Shown here piece after piece: positions 49,590 to 62,400 of a stretch of 64,000 nucleotides of DNA (positions are counted from its first letter, which is position 1; each line of letters opens with the position of its first letter). Under the pieces are notes generated by a model, which had not been told where the DNA came from, searched no databases, and saw only the letters and a program-made list of their open reading frames with translations. This DNA is from Combretum micranthum. Lineage: Eukaryota > Streptophyta > Magnoliopsida > Myrtales > Combretaceae. The position numbers and the translations under genes are program-made. The stretch spans positions 62,001 to 126,000 of the forward strand of contig JAMXBD010001377.1 of NCBI GenBank assembly GCA_024138025.1. The letters are read 5' to 3'.

Positions 49590-51774
49590 ATGAACTCGCA
49601 TTATATGCATGATTATAATGGTGTTGTCTAATCATCTATTTTCATAAAATAATTTATTTTAGGAGTTAAAGAGTGAAGTTTACAAAAGTTCTCTTTAAGT
49701 TGTTGGAGTGAAAACTAAAAATTTGAGTTATTACAAATGAGTGTTCCCTTATTATAGTTATATTTTCTTAACTTCTCAAAAATAATTTTATTTCCAAAAT
49801 TTTGGTCATTTAAGTTATCTATAAATTTTATTTCTTAAGTAAACTTTTAATCGGTGAGTTGATTTTAGCTTGATTAAAAAAAAAATACTTGTCTTGTTCT
49901 TAGTATTTACTAAAGTATTGGTATAAATCTTATAAATAAGTTTTTAACAAAAATTTTCATAATAAGGAATTATCAATATTAAGATTTAATAATAAATTTA
50001 TTTTAGTATTATAAAAAGAGAGTGTAATGGAACCATACAATTAAATCCTAAAGAAGCTTTGCATTACAACAACACTAAATTTATTATGGACTTATTTAAG
50101 TTTTTGAAAAGAATGTTATTGAAACATAATCCAAATTTTAATGGGAATTTTTCCTAAGTGACAAAATTATTTTTATAGTGGGTTTTAGTCTTTTATAAAA
50201 GAAAAGAACTCCTTTTTATTTTATTAAGAAAACATAATATGGTCATGCATGAATATGAACTTATAGTCATATAGTATCATAAAAATAATTCATATAAAGA
50301 ATAAAAGACATAGAAATTAAATAAGCACATAAGTAAAAGTCAAGTATTGGGAAGTCTTAGCTTGTATCAACACTTCTCGGACTTAGACATAGGTAAGTCC
50401 TTTAAGAAAAACAAGAAAATAAATAGAAAATCATGGGAGTCTTAGATTTATGTCAAGGCTCACGAGACTTATATTATGGACAAGTCCAAAAAAAGAAGGA
50501 AGAAAATTGTTTGGACATGATGAGGACAAGTCTAAGACTAGAATTACTAGTCTTAATAAACTACATGAAATAAATAAATAAATTGCAAGAAACATAAAAG
50601 CATAAATAAAAGGTTATGTTAATGAGCTTATAGGTCTAAGAATATATGTATATATACATAACTATACTTAATAACATATAGGAGTTAGATTAGGAACAAA
50701 AATAAAACATGGCAATATAACAACAATAATCATAAATTGGCATAATGCTGAACAAGACATGAGCAACTTGTTATTTTCATGATTTCCTCCCTAGCAACAA
50801 GCTCATGGGGCTTTAGAAATCAAATAACAAGATGATCATGTTATATTAACATGAAAATAAGAAGGGTTTAGACATTTACCTAAAGTATACGGTGATAGAA
50901 GATGGTTGGTGATGGATAGATGAAAGAAAATTTGTGGAAAATGTTTAAGAATGGGATGGAGAGGCTCACGATTCTACAAGAGGGAGGGAGAGAATTTGAG
51001 AAACAAAAATGCAAGAGTTTTGTTGTTGTGAGAAAGTGTGTGTAAAGAATGAAGGAGGAATAGGGTATTTATAGAGTTTAGAGTGGAATTTGTGTAATTA
51101 AAATTAAATGAAAATGAAAAGAAATTTGATGGAAGAAGAGGGGGAGGGGCACTGGCCATCAGGAGTAGGAGGATAGAAATTTACTAAATTTGTATTTTTG
51201 TAATAAAAAATAAGTAATGTGTAAGATATGAAAAGTAAAAAGTAGTATTGGAAATGAAAATTGTAAGAAATAAGTGTATAAGTTGTAAGAATATGTAATA
51301 AGAAAAATTAGAGATAATGAATAGTAATGAATAGTATAGAATAGTAACTTGAATAGTACACAAGACAAATTAATACTGGTTGTAAGGAAAATATGTGCAA
51401 AAGGGCTATGTTTGATATTTTCAGATACCGAAAAATTCTAAAACAGATTTTATGAATCCTTATATTATTACGAGTCTAAAGATGTTATTGGAATTTTTTT
51501 TACCATTTTACGTGTTAGATCTTGATTTTGAAAACTGATCTTGTTCAGGTTAGAAACGAACTAAATTTTGACAAATCTAATCTTTTTAGGTCGTATTACA
51601 TTATTATTGATTATAATTTACAATTATCAATTTTTCATTTTAAGTTTAGAGCGCAGGATTACCGAATGTAAACTTACTAGGGTTTACCACTGACCTAGTT
51701 GACTTTAGAGTTTCTGGTTGACTTTCGGTTCTAAAGTTTAAGCATAAAATTAGCATAAAATCTAGGGGTTTACA
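49590..51774 (-). mobile_element. F1-7 solo LTR, part 3 (to U3 start)
   Basis: ATGAA followed by CTCGCATTATATGCATG resumes F1-7 exactly where 37302 left off. Two tandem module copies lie at about 50338-50490. U3 is 701 bp (short class). The LTR start TGTAAACCCC on - is at 51774, followed by ACATC (51775-51779), a one-mismatch TSD with ATATC at 14931-14935. Confidence 0.87.
50878..51073 (-). promoter_or_regulatory. F1-7 TATA box to donor-like motif
   Basis: TATTTATA at 51066-51073 on -. TTTAGGTAAATG with GT at 50879-50878 is about 187 bp downstream. Confidence 0.62.
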
Positions 51775-51828
51775 ACATCAATTTAGGCCTAAATTCCTAT
51801 GAATAAAACAGAGTAAAATACATTGATC

Positions 51829-52168
51829 ACTTCCTTTGAATTCCATGACACATGTGCATAACATATCTTCCAAGGTTTGTATGGTCTATTCTGATTGTCC
51901 ATCCGTTTGTAAGTGATATGTCATGTTGAAGTGTAGCTTTGTTCCTAGGAACTTTTGCAAGCTTATCCAGAACTTGGATACAAACATAGGGTCTCAATCT
52001 GATATGACTCCGGCAAGTACTCTATGCAAACGTGCTATTTCCCTTATGTTAAGCTTAGCTAGTTTGTCCATTGAGAATGTCATTTTGATCGGTAAGAAGT
52101 GAGCAGACTTGGTCAGATGATCCATAACAACCCATATAGCATCATATCTTACGGATGTTCTTAGTAGT
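51829..52168 (-). pseudogene. Ty3/gypsy integrase core fragment, two stop codons
   Basis: Integrase inserts retrotransposon cDNA into the genome. The frame reads DAIWVVMDHLTKSAHF, later GVISD, then FLGTKLHF and LQTDGQSE, and ends in TIQTLEDML...EFKGS. These are the D, D and E catalytic segments of a plant gypsy integrase, closest in style to Tekay/Del-like chromoviruses. In-frame stops replace the codon after GVISD and the codon after GQSE (both usually Arg). The upstream part is cut off by F1-13 at 52169, and homology stops at about 51829. The 50 bp to 51775 are unassigned. Confidence 0.9.
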
Positions 52169-55114
52169 TGTCATACCCCGAGGGGTACCCTAAATGTGAC
52201 AATCTGTCATACATGATATTAAAGCCTAAGAATGATTACCTTAGTCATGCAAAGGCTTCTATATTATGCATAAGGCATCCTTCACAGCAAAGAGAACACA
52301 TTGGAATAGTGCAATTTATGATGGTAGGAATTGAATAGTAAAGCAAGAGAACCATATATCATTAAACTTGAATAAGATAGATTACATTTCTTAAGAGTAT
52401 GACCACAAATAGTTCAAAAGGTACAATTTGATCATAATAATCTCCAAAGTAAAAAATATATAACATAGAATGTTTCCAAGAGAAACTTTGTGTTAAGTCC
52501 TCAGATCTTTCATTAACGCTTCAAAATCCCCTAATTATTTCCTTGTCATCTTATTCCTCGAGAAAAGTCTCAAGTATATATGTTTCAAGCAAGATCGATA
52601 AGGGTGTAAGCTTACAACATGCTTAGTGAGATATTTCCCCATCACTCGCACCGACATAATTAAGCAAACAAGTATATTAGTTAAAGCATATGCTATGCTC
52701 ATGCAACAATCACATGAAAATCACAAATATATATAGTTATCCGGAACCTATACATAAATGGATTTAACTCCTTCCATATCGAGGGTTACGGAATTGTTTA
52801 TGAAGGTCTCCATGATCTTCTACTACTAGTCCTCAGGTACTCGCCCATTGCGATCAGTTGGTAAGGTTCCAAACCTAGTGCCACATTCCTCGAATGATGT
52901 GGATTCCCTATGAAGGAGCAGGACCTGTATCCCACCACGATTACAACCCATCCAACTTTATACATAAGAGTAGCAGCCTTTTGAAATGTGACTCGACAAA
53001 TGCAATGGGTGATCGTTTGTTTTGTTAACACCATCTCGTGTTAAGATTCATTATGGGCGATCAATCAATTTGAACACACATAGAAATCAAGCATATAAAT
53101 GAATAAACACAGTTAAACAAACATTCTAAGGTTGCGATATGCTTAGTATTCACTTAATCACACAAGCAAAGAAACACATGCTTATCCCTTGATAATCCCT
53201 AATACATAATGATTTTTATCTTTTCCTACCACACTAGTGCAACTACTTTACAAGCACAAACAAGATAACAAATTAAAAGGAAAAACTCACTCAATCATTT
53301 CTTAAAATACTTTAATCGACGTAGTCCTTAGAAAAGGTACGTCGAACTTGTAATCACCTAAACAAAAGAAATACCTAGAATGAGTATTTCATAGAGGTTC
53401 TACTTAAATTTTTAATTCTATTTCTTTTATTTGCATCATTCTTCTCGATTGTAGAAGTTCCAACTTAAAACAATCATAACTTACCAATTTTAACTTGGAA
53501 TTTTGCATTTGAGTGGTCATTTTCTACCTACTTCAAATGCTTTATTTATTTCTAAGGTTATTTTTAGCATTTAAGGTCTTTTGAGATTCGAAATAGGATG
53601 GTAGAAAATACGAACCAAAGGTTCCAACCTTATTATTTTCAGTTGTTAAAATTTTTACTTCATTTGGATTCTATAAATTAAGTATAAAATATTCCCATAT
53701 TTAGAAATCATATAATAATGATAATAACTCATATTATATGCACTATCCTAATGATGTTGCTCCAAAATAGGAAATCTATTAAAACAACTTTCATGGAAGG
53801 TAGAAAAGTTAAGTTTTTGGAAAAATCACTTTGGGATGTTTAAATAAATTTCAACTCTTGATTTTTATAAATTTAAATAGTAAATAAAAAATCCTAATTT
53901 CATATTTATTTTGAGTTTATGAACATTTCATTTTTATAACAGAATTCTTTTAGCCATTTATTTTACAACATAAATTTTTATATGTTTGTGAAGAAAACTC
54001 TAAGTTGTATTTTCTTTGAAATTTTCTTAAGTTTTGATATTAAGAAAAATTTAGATAACTACTTGTTCTAAATTTCCTTTCTTGCTAAAAAAGTTCTCAT
54101 GTGTATTTGAAAAAAGAATTTCAAGTTGTAAAATTTTCCCCAAGCATTACATGGGGTCACGATATTTAAAAAAAAAGGTTGATATTGTTTCAAAATTTGC
54201 TCTCACTTGAATGAATCCTAAGGCTTTGAAAACAGATTTAGAAATTATTTGCAGAATAAAGAATTGTCAACATTTACGTTTTTTGGAAAATTTATTTTGG
54301 CATTTTGAAAAATATGGTTTAATGTTTCTCTCTAATTCTTTATTCCTAATGAAAGGATTTCTCAAGTGTGAGACATAAGTTTTTTTAGAAAATATTTTGT
54401 ATAACAAAGAATTATCAACATTCATGTTTTTTGGAAATTCGTTCTTTCATAGCAACAACATTTTCTATGACCATATATGTGCATGAGCTTAAAATAAAAA
54501 TAAAATTAATAGCATGAACTTATGCAAAAACATAATAATTAGAAATAAATAATCAATAACATAAAGGTATTAAAACAAAAGCATGGGAGTCTTAGCTTGT
54601 TATCAAGACTCCCTGGGACTTGAAATAAAACAAGCAAAAAGAAATGAAAGATGAAAGTCTTATATATTTTATCAAGGCTTGTCGAGACTTGAAACATTTT
54701 TAATCTCATAAATAAAATCAAGATAGATAATAAGAAAAGCATGAGAGTCTTAGATTAGTATTAAGGAATTACTCTAATCTTTTTCGGACTTGAATATGAA
54801 CAAGTCCAAGACTAAAAATGGACTAGTCTTATAAAAATATGGAACATGAAATAAAATATGTGCATGAAATAAATAAATAAATGTTAGGTTAGTGAGCAAT
54901 AGGCTTTAAAGAATATAAATATTACATATACATATTAGTATATAAAAAGTTAAGTTAGCAACATGAAAAAAAAAGAGAGCATATTATGAACATGAATATA
55001 ATAATGTGACATGAATAATATGTGCCTTCCATTTCTATTCCCTAGCATATGCATCATGGGGATTTCATATGGAAAATAATTGAAGATATTCAAATGCATG
55101 CCACTTACATAAAC
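52169..55114 (-). mobile_element. F1-13 LTR, U5 to leader (right part beyond window)
   Basis: The U5 end TGTCATACCCCG begins at 52169, right after the integrase fragment; GTAGT (52164-52168) is the left TSD candidate. It carries the conserved block (53455-53550) and three divergent copies of the module (about 54580-54810). It is interrupted at 55114 by F1-14, precisely at the position of the donor-like motif (CTTACATAAAC). Its U3 lies right of the window. Confidence 0.83.
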
Positions 55115-58100
55115 TGTCATGCCCTAAGGGATATCCTAAACATGGTAGTCTACCATACACAATATTAAAGCCTAGGAATCACTTCCTTAGTCCTGCAAAG
55201 AGTTTCATATCACGTACAAAGCATACAATACATCAGATGGAACACATCAAGAGTGGTGCAATTTACTTCGATAACAATTAAGTAATATGGCAAGAAAAAT
55301 ACTTAACATGAAACATAAATACGGTAAATTATAATTCTCGGGGGTATACCCTACTAATGTCTTCAAGAATACAAAAATAAATTTCTTAGTAATCTCCGAA
55401 ATATTAACTAACATTATTACTCATATAGAAATTTCAACAAAGTAAATTCCTTCTACGCTTCTACTTCTACCGTAAAATCTCAATAATCCACCAAAGATTT
55501 CCTTAGTGTCTCGTCCTCGAATAAAGTCTCAAGCATACCCATTTAAAAAAAAATCGATAAGGGTATAAGCTTACAATATGTTTAGTGAGATATTCCCTTT
55601 ATTCGTATCCGATTTCAAACAAGTTTATTAATTTTCATGCATATACTTTGCGTGCTGTACAAAAACCACATGATGCAAACAATTATGTATGGGTATCTAG
55701 AAACCATACACAGAACAGATTTATGACTTTTATATCAAGGGTTAGGAAATGGTATTTGAAGGCCTAAATGATCTTCTACTGCTAGTGCCCAAGCCTCTTG
55801 CTCATATCGATCGATGCAACTCATCCTGGGGATGTATCCCTAGTAGCCCTTAGTTAAGAATGAGCATGGCCGCAAGCCCTCCTGGCCTTAGACCCTCCCG
55901 ATTCTTTGCGTAGGAGTAGCAACCTTCAGTATGTGACTAAACGGATGCAGTGCGTGTCCATTTAATTTATATCGAAGCAGAGTATAATTAAGGTATACTT
56001 AAAGCTGATCAAGCAGGCATTATACCCACATAAGCAACATATAATATTGATGATACACTTAAACAATCATTTGTGGGTTTTGATATGCCTAGCATCCTTT
56101 GTCACACATTGATAGAAGCATATACATATAAACCTTTAACTCATTCATATTCATTTTTATCTTTAACTTATAAATCTAGTGTAAGCATAAGCAAGGTAAT
56201 AAAATCATGAGGGAAAACTCATTGGTCCACAACGCAATATGCTTAGTCGTAATAATCCACAGAAGAGGAGACTTGTATTCTCATCACCTATACAAAAGAA
56301 ATACCCATAATGAGTATTTCATAGATGTTCTACTTAAACTTTCTAATTCTATCTTGTTATTTTTGTCAAAATTCGGACTAAGAGAAATTCAACTTAAAAT
56401 GGATATAACTTACTCATTCTAACTTAGAATTTCTCATATTAGTAATCGTTTTCTATCTACTCGAAAAGATCTATCATTTCTAAGGTTATTTTTAGCATTT
56501 AAAGTCATTTGGGTCTCAAAATGGATTGGTACAGATCTGACCCAGAAGTTACAACCCTTAAATTGCAATTTTTCCCAAGTTTTTCTTCACCTAGATACTT
56601 TGTAACAAACATATAAATATTTCTACCTTTGAAAATCATTTAATATTGATAATAACTCATATTATATGCATGACCTAGTGATGTTGTCTTAAAAACAGAA
56701 CTCATAAACAATCTTTATGAAAGATAGAGTTTTGTGAAAAGTCATTCTTTGTCTTGTGATTAACTTTGCTATTTTGGAAACAAGTGACTTAACAAGAAAA
56801 TCATAATTCAATATATATTTTTAAATCTTCAAAGGTCTTATATTTGTTCAAGAATTCTTATTTAACAATTTATTTTATAAAACATGATTTTACCTATTTA
56901 TGACATAAAACTCCAAGTGTTTTTACTTTTAAAAATTTTCCTAAGTTTGATTCTTAAATAAAATTTTAATTCTTAGGTTTTGCAAATATGAAGCTTAATA
57001 AAAGAAATCATGATTTTATATTTATTTTGAGTTCTAAATATTTCATTTTCATATTAGACTTCTTTTAACTAATTATTTTCCATCACATGGACCTTTATGT
57101 GGTTATGAGGAAAAATCACTCTAAGTCTTATTATCTCTAAAAGGTTTTAAGTTTTTAGCATTTGAGAAGAATTAAGTAGATGACTTTTTCTAAACTTTCA
57201 TTCTCATAATAACTATTTCTTAATTCATAATTTTTCAACATATAGACCTTAGAGGATTGTTGGAAAAAAACTAAAATTTTTAGTTGTTACAAGTGGGTGT
57301 CTAATTATTATAATCATTATTTATAGTTCCTTAACTTTATTAAAAAAATAATTTACTTCTTAAAACATAGTTCCTTAAGTTGTATACCGATTTTATTTCT
57401 AAGTGGATTTAACTAATGAGTTGATTTTTAAGTTTGTTTTAGGATTTTTTTATTCGAAGTGTTTATCAAATATTGGCATATGCCTTATAAATGAGTTTTT
57501 AAGAAAAACTTGCATAACAAAGGATTATCAACATTGAAAATTTATGATAAATTTATTTTAATACTTTAGAAAGAGTGTAGCTTGAACAATTATCCTTAGT
57601 CTTAATGAAAATTCTTTCTAGGTGTTGAAAATCATTTTTCTTGAGAGTTTAGCCCCATTTTCATATATAAGAAAATGATCCATATTATCATTTTGAAAAT
57701 TTTATTAAGACAACAACATCATCATAAAACCATGCATGAATATGAACTTAGTGGTTACATTATGAGATAATTTATAAATTCATATAGAAAAATGAAAGAA
57801 TAGAAAATTAAATATGCAAATAAAAGAACAAAAATATGGAAGTCTTAGCTTGTTATCAAAACTTCCTGGAGCTTAGATATGGACAAGTTCCATAAAAAGA
57901 AATGAAAGCATAAGGAAGCTTAAACAAAGGAAAAGAAGAATACGGTGGAAGCCTTAAATTTTTCTTTAAGTCATCCTGGGACTTAGAAATGGACAAGCCT
58001 ATAAAGAAAAGCAAGAAAATAACAAGAAAATTATGAGAGTCTTAGATTCATATGAAGGCTCCTCATGACTTCGATTATGGACAAGTTCCAAAACGTTTCG

Positions 58101-58451
58101 ACTTGATGAGGACAAGTCTAAGACTATAATAACTAGTCTTAATCATTTGCATGAAATAAATAAATGTGCAAGAAAATAAAAGCATAAGTACAAGATTAAA
58201 TTAGTGAGCTTTAAGCTCTAAGAATATATCTATGTACTTATATTTAAAAATATATATAAGAGCTAGGTTAGGATCATGTACATAACAATATATAATAGTA
58301 TTTATAAATGAACATGGTATTGAACAAGACATGAACAAGTTGTTGTTTTCATAATTTCTTCCCTAGCATAAAGCTCATGAGGTATTAGAAATCAAAACAT
58401 TCAAAGTGTTCATGTTATATTAACTTGAAGGAAAGAAGGGTTAAGATATTT

Positions 58452-58614
58452 ACCTAAGGTGAAAGATGGTGATAGATGAATGAAAGAAAAAATTGTGGAA
58501 ATTGTGTGGGAATGTGGATAAGAGGCTCATGGTTTCGATGTAAATGAATTTGCGAGAGTTTTGTTATGTTTAGAAAGTATGTGTAAAGAATGAAGGAGGG
58601 ACGGGGTATTTATA
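58452..58614 (-). promoter_or_regulatory. F1-14 TATA box to donor-like motif
   Basis: TATTTATA at 58607-58614 on -, and CTTAGGTAAATA with GT at 58453-58452, about 154 bp downstream. Confidence 0.62.
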
Positions 58615-58668
58615 GAGTTTTTGAGTAGAAATTGGAATGAATAAAATTAATTGAAAAAGAAATATAAT

Positions 58669-58690
58669 AGAGAGAGAGAGAGAGAGAGAG
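58669..58690. repeat. (AG)11 microsatellite
   Basis: Eleven AG units in the purine-rich zone upstream of the F1-14 TATA box. Other copies have shorter AG or CT runs at this place (for example 36069-36081), so it is a slippage-prone site in the F1 U3. Confidence 0.85.
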
Positions 58691-58751
58691 GAATGGAGCC
58701 AGTTTGGAAGAGAGGGGAGAGAAAAATTGATTAGTTTTATGTTTTTTGTAA

Positions 58752-59414
58752 TGAAATAACCTAATTTATTTAATAATTCAATTTTCATGTAAATATAATA
58801 TTAGTTCTAAATATTAAGTTTGAAATGAATTTGATATATAAAAATGAATGTGTAGAAATAGAATTGTAATAAAATGTGTATACTTATGAAAGTATGAATT
58901 ATATGTGATTATTAGTGTAGGTTGAATATAATAATTATGTATATGTGAGATAATAATTAATGCTTTTGTTTTATATGTATTAATGTGTGTAAAGTATAAT
59001 TAATATTTGTGTTTTATATTTATTAATATGTATGAATTTGGTATGGAAATTTTCAAAATAAGCTTTTGAATGCCAGAAAACATAGCATAAAATTTCTCTT
59101 ATTTTAGCTCATGTTTTAAGTCCTTTTTAAGCTTAAATAAGCCCCAAAACATGCAAAAAGCAAGCCCAATCCATAGCAGCCTCAAAAAGTTAAGTTTATG
59201 ATAAGTTCGAATCCATATTTTGATCAAAAGACTCACTTTGGGTAGCTCATTCCCCCATCCAAAAATCCAACTTCTCCTTCGTCCTTTGCTCTTTGTTTTT
59301 CTTTCTTCTCTCTAAGGGAAAGTAGCCCAAACCTTTCACTAGACAAGCAACCAAAGTCCAAAAACCTCCTTTAAGACAAAGCCTCATCCATGTAAGTCCA
59401 AGCAAGTGTATAAG
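58752..59414 (-). mobile_element. F3-2 LTR fragment
   Basis: It starts TGAAATAACC on +, matching the TGAAATAGCC edge of F3-1. It shares the order of AAGCC-rich stretches and ends in AAGCCTCATCCATGTAAGTCC, parallel to 37861 onward. It is cut at 59414 by F2-2. The remainder is to the right of the window. Confidence 0.7.
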
Positions 59415-62400
59415 TGTCATGACTCAAATATGGGGCCTAGTAAGATTTATCAAAAGCCATCATATCATGTGTGCACCCGTAACATGAGAGCCGTCTTGTA
59501 AGTCAAAGTGTACAAGACTATTTATTTATAAATGTTTATCGTATAAATGATATAATATATTACAAGATTTCAACTATGGAATCTGATTTTCTAATTTCTA
59601 CCAAGATCGCAGAGAATCGGTATCACCACCAAATAATGAAAAAGGGTTTCAAACTACAACTTACAAATTTCAATATTATAAAATTTATCTAGTTTACATT
59701 CTAAGTTTACCATATTCTATATCTCTATCTTCAATAGATTTCGTTGGAGAAGCTCTCTTCACACATTCCTAGCTCAATCCCAGCTAGTATTAGTCTTGCA
59801 CAACACTGTTGGAGGGGGTAAGCAAACTACTCTCAGTGAGATAACTTGACCAGACCACACATCAACCAATAACAAACAAGTATAATTATCAATCGTATGC
59901 AATGCAACAATCAATCATATGCACAACACAAGCTTGGATGATCTAGAATCCAAAGCAGGATGAAGATTTACACCCTCTCATCAGGGTTGAAGAAACTCGA
60001 TACTATGGCCCACTTACCAAGGAGAAACTAAGTATACAGGAATGCCACGATCCTCATTGTAGCTATCTCTTTACACTTTAGGCACTCAATTCCTATTTTA
60101 AGCCTTAGAAAATCCACTAAGTGTTAATCATTTCATAGCGATACCATGGGCGAAGTCCTTCATTTCTAGTTAGTTCCCATAGAATCGACAGAACAAAGGT
60201 AATCTTGCGTAGAACTAATATCCTCTTGCCTAAAAAAACCAAGCATTACCAGAGAACCGAAATACTAACACGTAGTAGGCTACCACATCTCCAAATGTAG
60301 TTTATGCAAATCATGTAATGCATGTCCATTTCATTTATAGCACCGATAGTTGTTAATCAAGTTTAAGGTGATCATACAATTTACAGACAATCATCACATA
60401 TTTCATACAATATTTCATGCATTATTCCCAATCCCGCATGCATATCAATTGAATATATATATTATTTCGAATGTAACTATACTACAAGCACAATCAATGT
60501 GATAAAGTCGAGTAACTCACCTGTGATCCTTGCTAAATAGTTGTATAAGCTACCGGAAGTCTGGGAATTGATCTATTTTCCTATGAAAGGAAATAACAAA
60601 GATTTATTATTAGACTATTTTTGTAAGAGAAGTTTTCCTAGAATTAAAGGCGCCGATCCCATTCACCGGATGTTAGACTAAACTCGGTATATTAATTATT
60701 GCATCGTTAAATAATTTAATTGAATCCTTATAGGTGCCTAACTATTTCGTATCGGTATTTGATATAGTTTTTATTAAGGTTTTAATCCCTATAGTAAAGA
60801 ATATTTTCTGTTATTTTTTTTATTTTGCTTTTCTTGATTTTAATTACTATCTATATTTTTATTTAAGGAGTTTGTCTTTTCTTTAATCCTACTGCTTTTA
60901 GTAGAAGATTTTTATTATTAATTCTTTGCCCTCAACCTTATCTGTCTCTCAAATTGGTATTTTTATTTATTTAAGGTATGTTCTAGCATCTATACCTTTC
61001 AAAAATTATTTTAATAAAATTGTATGTATATGGAGTTTAGATATATCAAATTTTTATTATACTACAATTTATTTTATTTAACAAGCTAAGTTTAATAATA
61101 TCTATATCATAATATTATATTGAAAAATTAATATCAATATTAGTAATATTACAAGTATAATAATAACAACAATTTTCATACTATCAGTAAATAATAATAT
61201 CAGTGGCAAAAAATATATAGTATTGATAGTATAAATATAGTGACATTAACGTAAATAATAACAATATTGATAATTCTAATGATTCTTGATGAAAATATCA
61301 ATAATACGGAATACTATAAACAGTAGTAATAATAATGGTAATAATCATAACTTAATAATAAAACAACAGTAACCTTTTTTTTTTGGACATTATAGTAACC
61401 TTAATATTGGTTTATTAAGAGATGAAAACTGAGTGAATTTCTATTGTGATTTCTTATTCGTTTTTAATCCGATTGCGCTGTATAATAGTTGATTTGGTAG
61501 TACTCGAAGAGTACTCTCTAGTAGTGGAATTATTTGAAGAAAAGAGACTGAACAATTTTTAATTTATGAACACACATAGTTCAAGTGAATCCTAATTAAC
61601 ATAGTCAAACTTGTTTTGATGATATTTAACTCTTTTCTAGTCCGTTTTTGAGGAATAAAAGTCATTTTCATATATTTTCGGAGTACAATCCATTATGGGT
61701 TATTTTTATCAAACAAAGTCATGAGGGGGTGAACAAGAAAACAATCGTTATTCCCGTGTAGCTAACAACAGTGTTTCATTTTTGCTTCGCAATATCTAAT
61801 TCGTTTCTTATTCGTTTTAACAAATAAATAGTAGATTTCATAGGATTTTTTGTGTTCTTTCCTTTGGTGGTGTTGTTTTTAGCTTAAACAAACACATTCA
61901 ATACAGTTTATTTGATCTTTTTAACACTTTTCTTTATTTGATTTCTTTTTGGGTTCTAATTTCCTAAAGCTTAGAGTTCTAATTTTCAAGTGATGTTTCT
62001 ATAACTAAATAATTATGTATCATCATTTGTTCAACTATATAACTTAAAACCATCATCTAATCCTATCTATTTCTTTAGCTCACTCATCATTTGTAAAATC
62101 ATCATATGTATAGTTTTTCTATGAATTGTTCATAATATTTTCTTGTAATGCAAAGCTCCTAATCATGCTTTAAAGTTGTTTTTATCAAGTTTTATAGTTT
62201 ATAAGGTCCTAGAGTATTAGATATGAAGTTAAACAGTTAGATGAAATTTGAGTCTTGTTTTGGCCACTTTATCTAGATCCGAATTTGCTATTCCTAAGTT
62301 TAAAACATCTCTAAGTTAATCTTCTTCTTAGCCATCAATATTCAAGCATTCCTAACACATCAAGAACTCATCTTCTTGCATTCATCATTGGAATAATTAT

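Larger units (their letters stand above)
55115..58751 (-). mobile_element. F1-14 LTR, U5 to promoter (right part beyond window)
   Basis: It starts TGTCATGCCCTAAGG at 55115 (left TSD candidate TAAAC, 55110-55114). It contains the conserved block (56384-56480) and three module copies (about 57835-58090). The AG-rich U3 is cut at 58751 by F3-2, with TGTAA (58747-58751) as that insertion's TSD candidate. No coding region. Confidence 0.83.
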
